Shown here piece after piece: positions 43,670 to 52,366 of a stretch of DNA of 64,000 nt; position 1 is the stretch's first letter, and each line of letters begins with the position of its first letter. The notes under the pieces were generated by a model, which did no database searches, had not been told where the DNA came from, and worked only from the letters and a program-made list of their open reading frames with translations. The stretch covers positions 1-64,000 of the forward strand of contig JAHBVL010000005.1 in the NCBI GenBank assembly GCA_019637585.1, read 5' to 3'. A program made the translations under genes and the position numbers. Origin of the DNA: Thermomicrobiales bacterium. Its GTDB lineage: Bacteria > Chloroflexota > Chloroflexia > Thermomicrobiales > UBA6265.

Positions 43670-43697
43670 TCAGAACCACATTCTGTGGATTTTCTGA
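43670..43697. other. Two-step hairpin in the intergenic region
   Basis: TCAGAA pairs with TTCTGA, and inside it CCACA pairs with TGTGG around a TTC loop. It lies in a 548-bp gap (43500-44047) with no credible gene. It may be a terminator-like stem or part of a leader RNA. Confidence 0.45.
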
Positions 43698-43845
43698 CAC
43701 TCGCACCACTATTGCAGTCAGTGGTGAAGGTGATCGACCACCGGCGGCGCTAGCCTGCCGCCACCCGTATCAACCTCGGATTCTCCTCACATTTGCGGAT
43801 TACATCCGCCCCTTCCTCTTCAGACCCCTAACGCTGGTTGGCCTT

Positions 43846-43929
43846 GCCGGTTGCGGCCACAGCGCACTCCTCTGGCAGCAACCGGCCGATGAAACGCCTG
43901 GCTCAGTTCTGACACTGACCAGGCGTTTC
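43846..43929 (+). other. Two consecutive stem-loops upstream of the zinc-ribbon ketoacyl synthase
   Basis: GCCGGTTGC (43846-43854) pairs with GCAACCGGC (43878-43886), and directly after it GAAACGCCTGG (43891-43901) pairs with CCAGGCGTTTC (43919-43929). They end about 118 bp before ATG 44048. The pair could be a structured leader or a terminator for a transcript from upstream. It matches no riboswitch class that I know. Confidence 0.5.
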
Positions 43930-44047
43930 GCCGTTATGCGGCAATGGCTATACTTGCCGTGCAATGCACGCTGACGTTTCCACACCGCATTCCTCTGCGT
44001 GAAATGCGTTTCGCTCCATCTGTGTTCCGGTGAACGAGGTCCCGCGT

Positions 44048-45451
44048 ATGTCCAACCCCACTTCCCAGACATGTCCCTCCTGTCGCAACACGGCTCCGCC
44101 CGAGGCCCGGTATTGCAGTCACTGCGGCGCCCGCCTCACCACGGGCGAACCTTCCCACCGGCGGCGCGTGGTCGTGACCGGAGTGGGCGCCCTGACATCG
44201 GTTGGCATGTCGGCTCCCGAATCGTGGCGGGCTATTCTGGCGGGGAAGAGCGGCATCGTCAGCGATCCCGTGCTCGAAGCACTGAACCTGCCTTCGACCT
44301 TGCGCGGCGCAGTCGATCACAGCAGCGTCGTCAACCACTGGCTCGATCCCAAAACCGCACGCAACACCTCGGCATTCTCGTTGTGGATGCTCGAAGCGGC
44401 CGGGGAAGCGATGATCGACGCTGGATTGATCGATGGCGACCTCCAGCCAACGATCGATTTCACGGCTGGCGGCGCGACGATCGGCACCTGCGTCGGTGGG
44501 ATGTACGACGACATTCTGCCCGCGTACGACACGTTCACGACGCGTGGCGCGGACCGTATTTCGCCCCACCTCCACGTGAAATTTCCGCTGAACATGGCGG
44601 GGTACACCGTGCAGTGGCGGTTTGGGTTGACGGGTCCATCGAGCACTGTTTCCACAGCCTGCGCCACCGGAACGCAGGCAATCGGGGAAGCCTTCCACGC
44701 CGTTGCCAGCGGTCACGCGCCGGTGATGGTGGCGGGCGCCACCGAATCGACGAGCAATCCCCTGGGCACCGCCGGATTTGCGGCGATGCGCGCGTTGGTC
44801 ACCGACTCGAACGACGATCCAGACGCGGCCTTGCGGCCGTTCGATGCCTCTCGTGCCGGATTCGCACTGGGCGAAGGCGCAGGAGCGGTCATTCTCGAGG
44901 ATCTGGAGTTCGCACGGGCTCGCGGCGCAACGGTCTATGCCGAGATTCTCGGCTTCGCTTCCAGCAACGATGCCTATCACCCCATCGCTCCGAACCCCGA
45001 AGGTTCGGGTGCGGCTCTGGCCATGCGAGACGCACTGGCCGATGCCGGGCTGGAACCGGAGGACATCGGGCATATTCAGGCGCACGCCGCCTCCACGCCC
45101 GCCGGCGATGTGGCCGAGAGCAAAGCGATCATGCTGGTCTATGGCGAGCGTGGCGCGGAGATTCCGGTCATGTCGGTCAAGGGAGCGATCGGCCACTGCA
45201 TGGGTGGTGCTGGCGCGATCGAGTCGGTGATGGGGATGTATTCGATCGCCGGGCAGATCATCCCGCCGACGCGCAATTTCGCCAATCGCGACCCGGAAAT
45301 TCCGCTCGATGTGGTGCACGGCGCTCCCCGCCGGCACACGTTCACCGCGATGGCCAAACATGGGTTCGGGCTTGGGGGCCAGAATGCCTGCCTGATCATC
45401 GGCAAGGCGCCCGAGGAACTCCCGGAGCGGAAGATCGCTCTCGATGTCTAG
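44048..45451 (+). CDS. Beta-ketoacyl-ACP synthase (FabF-like) with N-terminal zinc ribbon
   Basis: This condensing enzyme (467 aa) has the Cys-His-His triad: Cys in SSTVSTACATGTQA, His in QAHAASTPAGD, and His in VKGAIGHCMGGAGA with its partner Lys. In front of it a 30-residue zinc ribbon (CPSC at 9-12, CSHC at 23-26) is fused, which FabF proteins do not have. ATG 44048 follows GAGGTCCCGCGT; GTG 44030 is an alternative. An overlapping 568-residue frame is a shadow. Substrate chain length is unknown; its distance from the fabD-fabF pair suggests a specialised role. Confidence 0.86.
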   Translation: MSNPTSQTCPSCRNTAPPEARYCSHCGARLTTGEPSHRRRVVVTGVGALTSVGMSAPESWRAILAGKSGIVSDPVLEALNLPSTLRGAVDHSSVVNHWLDPKTARNTSAFSLWMLEAAGEAMIDAGLIDGDLQPTIDFTAGGATIGTCVGGMYDDILPAYDTFTTRGADRISPHLHVKFPLNMAGYTVQWRFGLTGPSSTVSTACATGTQAIGEAFHAVASGHAPVMVAGATESTSNPLGTAGFAAMRALVTDSNDDPDAALRPFDASRAGFALGEGAGAVILEDLEFARARGATVYAEILGFASSNDAYHPIAPNPEGSGAALAMRDALADAGLEPEDIGHIQAHAASTPAGDVAESKAIMLVYGERGAEIPVMSVKGAIGHCMGGAGAIESVMGMYSIAGQIIPPTRNFANRDPEIPLDVVHGAPRRHTFTAMAKHGFGLGGQNACLIIGKAPEELPERKIALDV

Positions 45452-45478
45452 GCTTGTCGCCGCAGGCATTCAGCGCGG

Positions 45479-45889
45479 ATGACCGATCAGACACCCAGCG
45501 CCGGCCAGCACGGCACGAATCTGTCCCTCGTCCAGGGGCTCATCCGGTTGCTGCTCGAGCTGGGCATGCTCGGATGCCTGGCGTTCTTCGGCTACAACCT
45601 GTCGGAAACGACGCTGGTCCGTCTCGTGCTGGCGATACTCCTGCCGGTCATCGCCATGGCTCTCTGGGTCGTGTTCCGCACCCCCGGCGACGAAAGCGCC
45701 GGTAAGGACGGTATGGTCCCCACCCCGGGCTGGATACGCTTTCTGATGGAGATCAGCCTCTTCCTGATCGCCGCAGCCGGCGCCTGGTGGGCGGGTTCAC
45801 GGATCGCAGCCGAAACGCTGCTGACCTTCACCGCATTGCACTACCTCGTCACCTGGCAACGAGTGCGCTGGTTGCTGACAGGCAAGTAG
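45479..45889 (+). CDS. YrdB/DUF2568-family membrane protein
   Basis: This protein (136 aa) has four hydrophobic segments. It opens NLSLVQGLIRLLLELGMLGC, has the central WVVFRTPGDE motif after LVLAILLPVIAMAL, and ends with a last helix and a short basic tail. This matches the small YrdB family of unknown function. It starts 27 bp after the ketoacyl synthase and is probably co-transcribed. Confidence 0.75.
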   Translation: MTDQTPSAGQHGTNLSLVQGLIRLLLELGMLGCLAFFGYNLSETTLVRLVLAILLPVIAMALWVVFRTPGDESAGKDGMVPTPGWIRFLMEISLFLIAAAGAWWAGSRIAAETLLTFTALHYLVTWQRVRWLLTGK

Positions 45890-45960
45890 ACGACCCGGGA
45901 GTCAGCGCAGTAGCCGGCCGTCCGCGGCCAGAAATCACTATCGGACGCCGCTCCCCACAC

Positions 45961-46009
45961 CTTTGCCCATCGCCTTTGCCTCTTGCCCTTTGCCCTTTGC
46001 CTATTCCGG
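45961..46009 (+). repeat. Heptanucleotide array (TTTGCCY type), 7 units
   Basis: Units CTTTGCC, CATCGCC, TTTGCCT, CTTGCCC, TTTGCCC, TTTGCCT and ATTCCGG run in one phase. The unit differs from the GTTSATA arrays but has the same 7-base period. It abuts the stop codon of the secreted-protein gene at 46001, with the final unit inside the coding end. Confidence 0.8.
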
Positions 46010-46564
46010 CGGATTGAGCATGATCACGATCACGCCACTGCCCGGCGCTGTGCTCCGTGAAATGAAGGTGGCGCTGCCGGTAAAGCCCTGGTAGGGACCA
46101 GCAGTCGCTTCGACCTGGATCACCAAAGTGGCCGGCCGCAATGCGCCGTCACCTTCCGGATAGGTCCAGCGGAACATCGTGCTCTCGTCTCCGGCAATCG
46201 CCGGTACGCCCTGGAACACGCTGTCGCCCATGGTGATTTCAGGAACCCCATCGTCCTCCGGCCCATCGAAATCGGCGCGACCGGTCAACGCATTCGTCGA
46301 ATCGCCAGGACCGGCGATCAATTGGTCGTTCGATGCCAGTGGCCCGACCTGAATGAAGTCGCCCGAGGCATCGGTCTGGTACCAGGCAACCAGCGTGATC
46401 ACCCTGATCGGCTGAGCGATGGGCGTGGCGTCTGAAGAGGGCGCCACCGGTGTACCCGCCGCCTCCGGTGTTCCGGAGTCCTGGGCGCCGGCTGGCGCAG
46501 CGAGTCCCATGGTGAGCAACCCGGCGATCGCCAGAAAAAGCGCCAGCATGCGTGGATGTTTCAT
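46001..46564 (-). CDS. Secreted protein of unknown function
   Basis: This protein (187 aa) has a signal peptide (MLALFLAIAGLLTMGLAAPA followed by GAQD), a Ser/Pro/Thr-rich stretch and a beta-rich domain (PIRVITLVAWYQTDASGDFI, VIQVEATAGPYQGFTGSATF). ATG 46564 is preceded by AAGGAGTGTTCG. No family recognised. The last codons overlap the heptamer array. Confidence 0.7.
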   Translation of the reverse strand: MKHPRMLALFLAIAGLLTMGLAAPAGAQDSGTPEAAGTPVAPSSDATPIAQPIRVITLVAWYQTDASGDFIQVGPLASNDQLIAGPGDSTNALTGRADFDGPEDDGVPEITMGDSVFQGVPAIAGDESTMFRWTYPEGDGALRPATLVIQVEATAGPYQGFTGSATFISRSTAPGSGVIVIMLNPPE

Positions 46565-46748
46565 CGAACACTCCTTGTGCGTATCCCGACCCTCGCCGCC
46601 GGGGCTTCTATCATAGCCCTGCATGATCCGGTCCTACGCCAGCGGTCGCTCGGGGCAGCCGCCCGGGCATTCCGGTGCTATCTACACCAACGCTTCCTGG
46701 CGAAGTTCGGTTTCCACGCCGCGCGCCATGCTCCATCTTCGGAGAGTC

Positions 46749-46782
46749 CGATTGCGCCCGATGCTATGATCGGGCGCAATCG
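46749..46782. promoter_or_regulatory. Perfect 14-bp palindrome in front of fabD, containing a -10-like TATGAT
   Basis: CGATTGCGCCCGAT and ATCGGGCGCAATCG are perfect inverted arms with a GCTATG spacer. TATGAT at 46765-46770 fits a -10 box, so a protein bound here would block the promoter. A repressor of fatty acid synthesis is an obvious candidate. A -35 box was not found at 16-18 bp. Confidence 0.65.
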
Positions 46783-46817
46783 ACCAATTGCCTCAGACGA
46801 ACGACATGGAGAATTCA

Positions 46818-47795
46818 ATGAGCGAATCGAGCATCCCCGCCGGTCCCGTGACGCTCGTCTTTCCTGGACAGGGCAGCCAATTCGTCGGCATGGGCACCCC
46901 GCTCGCCGCCGCATCCCCCGCCGCAGCCGCCATTCTGGCCGAGGCGGACGAAATTCTCGGCACCCCACTGACCGCGCTGATGGCGGAAGGTCCAGCCGAA
47001 ACGCTCGAGGACACCTGGAACGCGCAGCCGGCCATTCTGGCGGTGAGTGTGGCAGCGCTGGAAGCGATGCGAACGGCCCTGACCTCGAACGGATCGGCCG
47101 TCGACGTCCGCTTTGTCGCCGGTCACTCACTGGGAGAGTTCAGCGCGCTCGTCGCCACCGGATCGCTCACCTTTGCCGAGGCATTGACACTCGTCAGAGA
47201 ACGGGGCCGGTTGATGAAAGAAGCGGGAACGACGAGTCCGGGGGGCATGGCCGCGGTGCTGGGACTGGACGACGAGGCCATCGCCTCAGTTTGCGCGGCA
47301 GCGTCGGCCGGCGGCGGCGTCGTTGTGCCGGCAAACCGCAACTGTCCCGGCCAGATTGTCTTTTCCGGCGATGTGGAGACGCTTGAACGAGCCATGGAGC
47401 TGGCGAAGAGCGCCGGCGCCAGGCGTGTGGCCCGGCTCGGGGTCAGCATCGCGTCCCATTCGCCACTGATGGCCGAGGCCAATGCCGCGTTCGGCGCCGT
47501 GCTGGATGAGGTCGACCTGGTGGCGCCCGTTGTCCCGGTGATCGGCAATGTCTCCGCACACGCCATATCCTCGGTCGACGAGCTGCGCGACGAGCTGCGA
47601 CTGCAAATGGAACGGCCAGTCGACTGGACGGGAACGGTGCAGGCCGCGATCCGGGAAGGCACGCAGGCGTTCATCGAGCTTGGTCCGGGCAACGTGCTCG
47701 GTGGGTTGTCCAAGCGAATCGACCGGAATGTGCCAACGCTGACGATCGGTTCGTTGGGGTTGGGGCTGCCGGACACACTGCCATCGGCTCCCTGA
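46818..47795 (+). CDS. fabD: Malonyl-CoA:ACP transacylase
   Basis: This enzyme (325 aa) loads malonate on acyl carrier protein for fatty acid synthesis. It opens with TLVFPGQGSQFVGMG; the active Ser is in VAGHSLGEFSAL and the partner His in GVSIASHSPLM. ATG 46818 is preceded by GGAGAATTCA; ATG 46806 is also in frame. It is followed by fabF after 133 bp. The usual fabG and acpP are not between them, so those genes must lie elsewhere. Confidence 0.92.
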   Translation: MSESSIPAGPVTLVFPGQGSQFVGMGTPLAAASPAAAAILAEADEILGTPLTALMAEGPAETLEDTWNAQPAILAVSVAALEAMRTALTSNGSAVDVRFVAGHSLGEFSALVATGSLTFAEALTLVRERGRLMKEAGTTSPGGMAAVLGLDDEAIASVCAAASAGGGVVVPANRNCPGQIVFSGDVETLERAMELAKSAGARRVARLGVSIASHSPLMAEANAAFGAVLDEVDLVAPVVPVIGNVSAHAISSVDELRDELRLQMERPVDWTGTVQAAIREGTQAFIELGPGNVLGGLSKRIDRNVPTLTIGSLGLGLPDTLPSAP

Positions 47796-47928
47796 TTCAA
47801 CGCAGGTGCCGCGTCTCTCGTACACTTTCGGCACGATGAGGTGCGGCATTTGCATTGCATCCGGCTTTTTTGGAGCGAGCCGCGCCACAATACACAACAC
47901 CAGAATTTGATGAAGGCAGGAGTCGACC

Positions 47929-49170
47929 GTGGGACGGGTCGTGGTAACGGGAGCGGGAGCACTTTCACCGCTCGGCATCGGGGCTGAAACGCTCTGGCAG
48001 GAAATGCTGGCCGGCAAGTCCGGCATCAAACAGATCGAGAACTTCGATGTCTCCGATCTCGAGGTGCGCATCGGTGGCGAAGTGCGCAACTTCGACCCGA
48101 AGGACTATATCGATGCCAAGCTGGCCAAGCGGATGGACCGCTTTTCCCACTTTTCGGTGACAGCCGCCTCTGAGGCATTGAAGAACGCCCAATTCGAGAT
48201 CACCGACGACAACCGGGAGCGGGTCGGTGTCATCGTCAACACGGGCGGCGGCGGCATCCCGGTGATGGAAGTCGAAGTCGAGCACATGCTGGAGAAGGGA
48301 CCGAAATGGGTTCACCCTCTCCTGATCGCGCTTTTTGCGCCGAATATGGCCAGCTGCCAGGTGTCGATGGTCTTCGGGATTCACGGTCCGACGGTCACCT
48401 CATCGGCAGCCTGCGCGTCGGGAATCCAGGCGTTCGTCCAGGGCTACCAGATGCTGGAGCGCAACGAAGTCGATCTGGTCATTGCCGGCGGATCGGAAGC
48501 CGGTCTGCGGCGAACCTCGGTCACCGCCATGGCCAACATGGGCGCGCTCTCCAAGCGGAATGACGATCCTGAAGGCGCCAGCCGGCCGTTCGATCTCGGA
48601 CGGGATGGGTTCGTGTTCGCCGAAGGGGCCGGTTTGCTGATCCTGGAGCGAGAGGAACACGCGCTCAACCGGGGCGCTCCCATTTTGGCCGAACTGACCG
48701 GCGGGGCGTTCACTTCCGACGCCTTCCATATCACCGCTCCGAACCCGGACGGCGTGCACGCTGGGCGAGCGATGAGTCTGGCCATCGAGCGGTCCGGCCT
48801 GCTTCCTTCCGATATCGATTACGTTGCCGCTCACGCCACCGCCACGCCGCTCGGCGACATCGCCGAAACCGACGCGGTGAAGCGCGCCTTTGGCGACCAT
48901 GCCTACAAACTCGCGCTCTCGGCGAACAAGTCGATGGTGGGTCACCTGCTCGGCGCGGCCGGCGGGGTCTCCGCGATTGCCTGCGTCTACGCCATTCGCG
49001 ACGGTATCGTGCCGCCAACAATCAACCTGACCGATCCTGACCCGAAGTGCGACCTCGACTATGTGCCCAATGTCGCCCGGAAAATGACCGTCGATGCGGC
49101 GCTGGCCAACGGGTTCGGTTTCGGTGGACAGAATGCCGTCGCGGTGTTCAAGCGATACGAGGCAGCCTGA
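47929..49170 (+). CDS. fabF: Beta-ketoacyl-ACP synthase II
   Basis: This elongating condensing enzyme (413 aa) has Cys in SSAACASGIQAF, His in HATATPLGD and His in KSMVGHLLGAAGG. Length and order of motifs are standard. GTG 47929 follows GGCAGGAGTCGACC. It is distinct from the zinc-ribbon synthase at 44048, whose triad is less canonical. It probably acts with FabD in the main cycle. Confidence 0.92.
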   Translation: MGRVVVTGAGALSPLGIGAETLWQEMLAGKSGIKQIENFDVSDLEVRIGGEVRNFDPKDYIDAKLAKRMDRFSHFSVTAASEALKNAQFEITDDNRERVGVIVNTGGGGIPVMEVEVEHMLEKGPKWVHPLLIALFAPNMASCQVSMVFGIHGPTVTSSAACASGIQAFVQGYQMLERNEVDLVIAGGSEAGLRRTSVTAMANMGALSKRNDDPEGASRPFDLGRDGFVFAEGAGLLILEREEHALNRGAPILAELTGGAFTSDAFHITAPNPDGVHAGRAMSLAIERSGLLPSDIDYVAAHATATPLGDIAETDAVKRAFGDHAYKLALSANKSMVGHLLGAAGGVSAIACVYAIRDGIVPPTINLTDPDPKCDLDYVPNVARKMTVDAALANGFGFGGQNAVAVFKRYEAA

Positions 49171-49227
49171 CCCATCGAGCAGATCAGCCCCCGATAGCCA
49201 GTCCGGACGCTCGTTTCACAGGAAATT

Positions 49228-49245
49228 CACAGGCTCCCACCTGTG
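49228..49245. promoter_or_regulatory. Small inverted repeat upstream of the surface-protein gene
   Basis: CACAGG, six bases, CCTGTG. A third CACAGG lies at 49217-49222 and TACAGT follows at 49247. It may be an operator or promoter element, but the support is weak. Confidence 0.3.
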
Positions 49246-49309
49246 GTACAGTGGCAACGTCCCCGCACGTGTTACGCCCCAGTCTCACGTGCTGTCGCAT
49301 GTGAGGGAC

Positions 49310-52261
49310 ATGCGTCACCGGGCTTCGATGGTGGAGCTCAGAAGGGTGTTCTCGAGGATGCAGGTGGCTCCTGCGAGATGGTGTTCGTTCCATTTGGCGC
49401 GGTTGCATCGGACCATCGCGGTTGGGGCAGTGGTTGCGCTGCTGCTTTCCGTGGTGCTCGGCATGCCGGTCGGCGCCCAGACCTCCACCCCCACCAGCAC
49501 CCATACCGCGACTCCCACCCAGACACCAACAAGCACCCCCACAGCAACGGCGACTCCTTTTCCCTGTCCGCGTGATTCGAGCGGCATGGTCGGTGGCTAC
49601 GCCGACGTGCACCGCTGGAATTCGGTCATCCTCCAGGTCGCGAACGAAACCGGGGTCCCGGTCAACGTGATCAAAGCGATCATGTGGGTCGAGTCGGGCG
49701 GGCAGCTCAATGCCAGATCACCGCTGACATCCAGTGGTTACTACTTCGGCTTGATGCAGGTCGGAGCCACATCCTCACTCCCCGCCCAGATGAAGGACGT
49801 GATGTGGCTCTGCGACAGCGCATACCGCCAAACGCTCGCTGGCGCGACTGAGATGGTGAACAAATCGGTCGCCATCGGAACCCGGCAATGGGATCTCGTG
49901 GCCGGCGCCTATTTCGGCTATGGCGTCGACGTCAATGGCACGTCGACCAGTTCCTACATGAACATGTTCCGCAATCACCTCCTCGCGCTCACCGGAACAA
50001 CGCCGGGCGGTGTGGACTGGATCCTTCCACCAACGCCGACGCCCGGACCGACGAACACCGCCATTCCCACGGGCCTCGTCGTCGGACAGCAGGTGCAGGT
50101 TGGAGCGGACCGCATCAACTTCCGGTCGACTCCCAGCCTGAGCGGAACCGTGATCGGCATCCTCGAACCGGGGATGACCGCCACGATTCTGGCTGGTCCG
50201 ACACAGGCCAACAGCTACGAGTGGTATCAGATTCGAACCGCGGCCAACGTCACGGGATGGGTGGCCGGTCAGTTCCTCGTCGCATCGGGCAGTCCGCCTC
50301 CACCCACCGGCACCGCCACCCGGACCCCAACCCGGACGCCGGTGGCAACTGGTGGATTCGCCCAGGGCGACACGGTGCGGGTCAACGTCGCGCGTCTGAA
50401 CATGCGGCAATCGCCAAGCCTGACCTCGAATGTGCTGACTGTGCTCGATCGCGGGAATACGGGCGCCGTGACTGGGTCGCCAGTCGTCTCCGGATCGACG
50501 ATCTGGCTTCCAGTCACTATCAGTGGCCGCGGTTCGGGCTGGGTGTCCGCCCAATACGTCGTGAAAACGACGCCGGCGGCAACAAGCACGTCAACCCGTA
50601 CCCCGACCCGCGTCGCGTCGGCGACACCATCGCGAACTGCAACCACGTCAGCGTCATCGCCATTCCAAAGCGGCGATGGCGTCCGCGTTGCCGTGCCACT
50701 GCTGAACCTCCGCTCCACCGCCAGCATGTCGGCGGGTGTCGTGGTTGTCCTGAGTGGGGGGACAACGGGAACGGTCACGGGCACACCCGTTTCTGCCAGC
50801 GGCTATCTCTGGATACCGGTCACGATGCAGGGGAATCGGTCGGGCTGGGTCGCGTCTCAATACATCGCCAAAACGACCAGCAGCTCCGCCACCCTGACAC
50901 CAACCCGGACCCAGACGGCTGTGTCCGGACCGGGCCAAACACAATCGGTCTATCAGGTGAATGTGCCGATCCTCAATTTCCGGGCGTCGCCATCGACCAG
51001 CGCGACCGTCATCGCTAAGCTGACCCGCGGACAGCAGGTCACCTATCTCGGCCAGTCCCAGATCGTGTCGGGGACAACGTGGATCCGCATTCAAGCGGGG
51101 ACCCAGACCGGCTGGGTGGCATCGCAATATGTCGTCCGTGTGGCCCCGACGCCCACGCCGACCGCTTCTCCGACCCGCACTCCCACATTGGACCCAGCGA
51201 TCCTGGCTGCGGGTGAGAGCTTCCGGGTGTCGGACGGCCCGCTCAACATGCGGACGAGCTTTGGAACGACCGCCACGATCATCCGGACACTGCCGCTCGG
51301 TACAACCGGCTCGATTCTTGGTGGTCCTCAAACAGCCTCCGGCTACGTCTGGTATCGCGTTTCCACCCTCTTTGGCGAGGGATGGGTCGTCGGGGAGTAC
51401 ATTCAGCGGGTGGCGGTCTCGGCGGCGAGTGTGGGAGAGGCCCCGGGTCTGACCGCCAGCCTGACACCAGAATCCGCGACGGCGACAGCTCCGGCGGATA
51501 GCGTCGAAAGTCCGGCTGCCACAGCAACACCGGAGCCGGAGCCAACCGGCGAGACGATCCCAGAAACCGGGGAATCTCCGACAGCCGAGCCTGCGAACAC
51601 CCTGGCGCCAGAGCCCACGCCGACTGCGACGGCAACCGCAACCGAAACACCCCTACCCGACGCAGATGGCGACGGAGTCGAGGACGAGCTCGACGCTTGC
51701 CCTGGCGTCGCGGACGCAGGTATCGATTCCGATGGTGATGGCGCCGACGACGCTTGCGATCCAACGCCGCTCGGCGAGCCCACAGCGCCGCCAGTCGTGG
51801 AGTTCCAGGTATCGGCCTCTGCATCGGCGGACACCAGCGTCAGCGCCATCGATCCATCAGCCGTTCAGCCTGGCGATCAAACCGGCGGGCTGCCGGTGGG
51901 AGGCGCTACGGGCGACATCGCCTATGTGACCTTCTGGGTCGAAGGGGTCGGCGCGGCACAGGTGAGCAACGCCACGCTCTTCCTGCCTGTGGCCTCGGGG
52001 AGCGGCACGGTCACGGTCTCCGTCATGCCCGGTCAGGCGATCGACGAGTGGTCGCTGACCTACGGATCGGCGCCAGCCGGAGCGGTCGCGATCTCGGTCT
52101 GGGCCGAGGGCGGTTCCGAAATAGCGATCGACCTGACCGGATGGATCACTGCCGACGGTGCGGTGACCATCGCCGTTTCCGGCGCTGTCGATCCAGCAGT
52201 TGTCCTGGGGAGCAAAGAAGGCGGCTGGCCAGCCCGTTTGGTCCTCACCGCCGCCGGATAA
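49310..52261 (+). CDS. Secreted modular protein: SLT lysozyme-like domain, five SH3 domains, calcium repeats, DNRLRE-like end
   Basis: This long exported protein (983 aa) has a signal peptide (IAVGAVVALLLSVVLGMPVG), a Thr/Pro linker, a transglycosylase-like domain with VIKAIMWVESGGQLNARSP and YFGLMQVGATS, then five SH3b units, each with a LNxRxxPS-type core (INFRSTPSLS, LNMRQSPSLT, LNLRSTASMS, LNFRASPSTS, LNMRTSFGTT), Thr/Pro linkers between them, a thrombospondin-type stretch DADGDGVEDELDAC with DSDGDGADDACDP, and a 150-residue beta domain like DNRLRE/CBM96 (AYVTFWVEG, LFLPVASGSGTVTVSV). It probably binds and cuts cell wall. Start ATG 49310 is one of several; 49328 and 49358 are alternatives. 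Confidence 0.82.
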   Translation: MRHRASMVELRRVFSRMQVAPARWCSFHLARLHRTIAVGAVVALLLSVVLGMPVGAQTSTPTSTHTATPTQTPTSTPTATATPFPCPRDSSGMVGGYADVHRWNSVILQVANETGVPVNVIKAIMWVESGGQLNARSPLTSSGYYFGLMQVGATSSLPAQMKDVMWLCDSAYRQTLAGATEMVNKSVAIGTRQWDLVAGAYFGYGVDVNGTSTSSYMNMFRNHLLALTGTTPGGVDWILPPTPTPGPTNTAIPTGLVVGQQVQVGADRINFRSTPSLSGTVIGILEPGMTATILAGPTQANSYEWYQIRTAANVTGWVAGQFLVASGSPPPPTGTATRTPTRTPVATGGFAQGDTVRVNVARLNMRQSPSLTSNVLTVLDRGNTGAVTGSPVVSGSTIWLPVTISGRGSGWVSAQYVVKTTPAATSTSTRTPTRVASATPSRTATTSASSPFQSGDGVRVAVPLLNLRSTASMSAGVVVVLSGGTTGTVTGTPVSASGYLWIPVTMQGNRSGWVASQYIAKTTSSSATLTPTRTQTAVSGPGQTQSVYQVNVPILNFRASPSTSATVIAKLTRGQQVTYLGQSQIVSGTTWIRIQAGTQTGWVASQYVVRVAPTPTPTASPTRTPTLDPAILAAGESFRVSDGPLNMRTSFGTTATIIRTLPLGTTGSILGGPQTASGYVWYRVSTLFGEGWVVGEYIQRVAVSAASVGEAPGLTASLTPESATATAPADSVESPAATATPEPEPTGETIPETGESPTAEPANTLAPEPTPTATATATETPLPDADGDGVEDELDACPGVADAGIDSDGDGADDACDPTPLGEPTAPPVVEFQVSASASADTSVSAIDPSAVQPGDQTGGLPVGGATGDIAYVTFWVEGVGAAQVSNATLFLPVASGSGTVTVSVMPGQAIDEWSLTYGSAPAGAVAISVWAEGGSEIAIDLTGWITADGAVTIAVSGAVDPAVVLGSKEGGWPARLVLTAAG

Positions 52262-52366
52262 GCCCCGCCGGGGCGCGACGATCCCCCTAATCCGATATCA
52301 TCGACCAGACAAACCGCCTCGTTCTCGACCGGAGGCAACGTGTCCGCCTGCCAGGAAGGGGTTTCC

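Noticed and set aside
43999-45705. 568-residue frame overlapping the ketoacyl synthase
   Set aside because: It is Arg/Gly-rich with no motif, whereas the overlapping frame from 44048 has the full Cys-His-His set.
49217-49252. A promoter with TTCACA and TACAGT in front of the surface-protein gene
   Set aside because: The spacing is 15 bp and both boxes are poor, so I list only the inverted repeat at low confidence.
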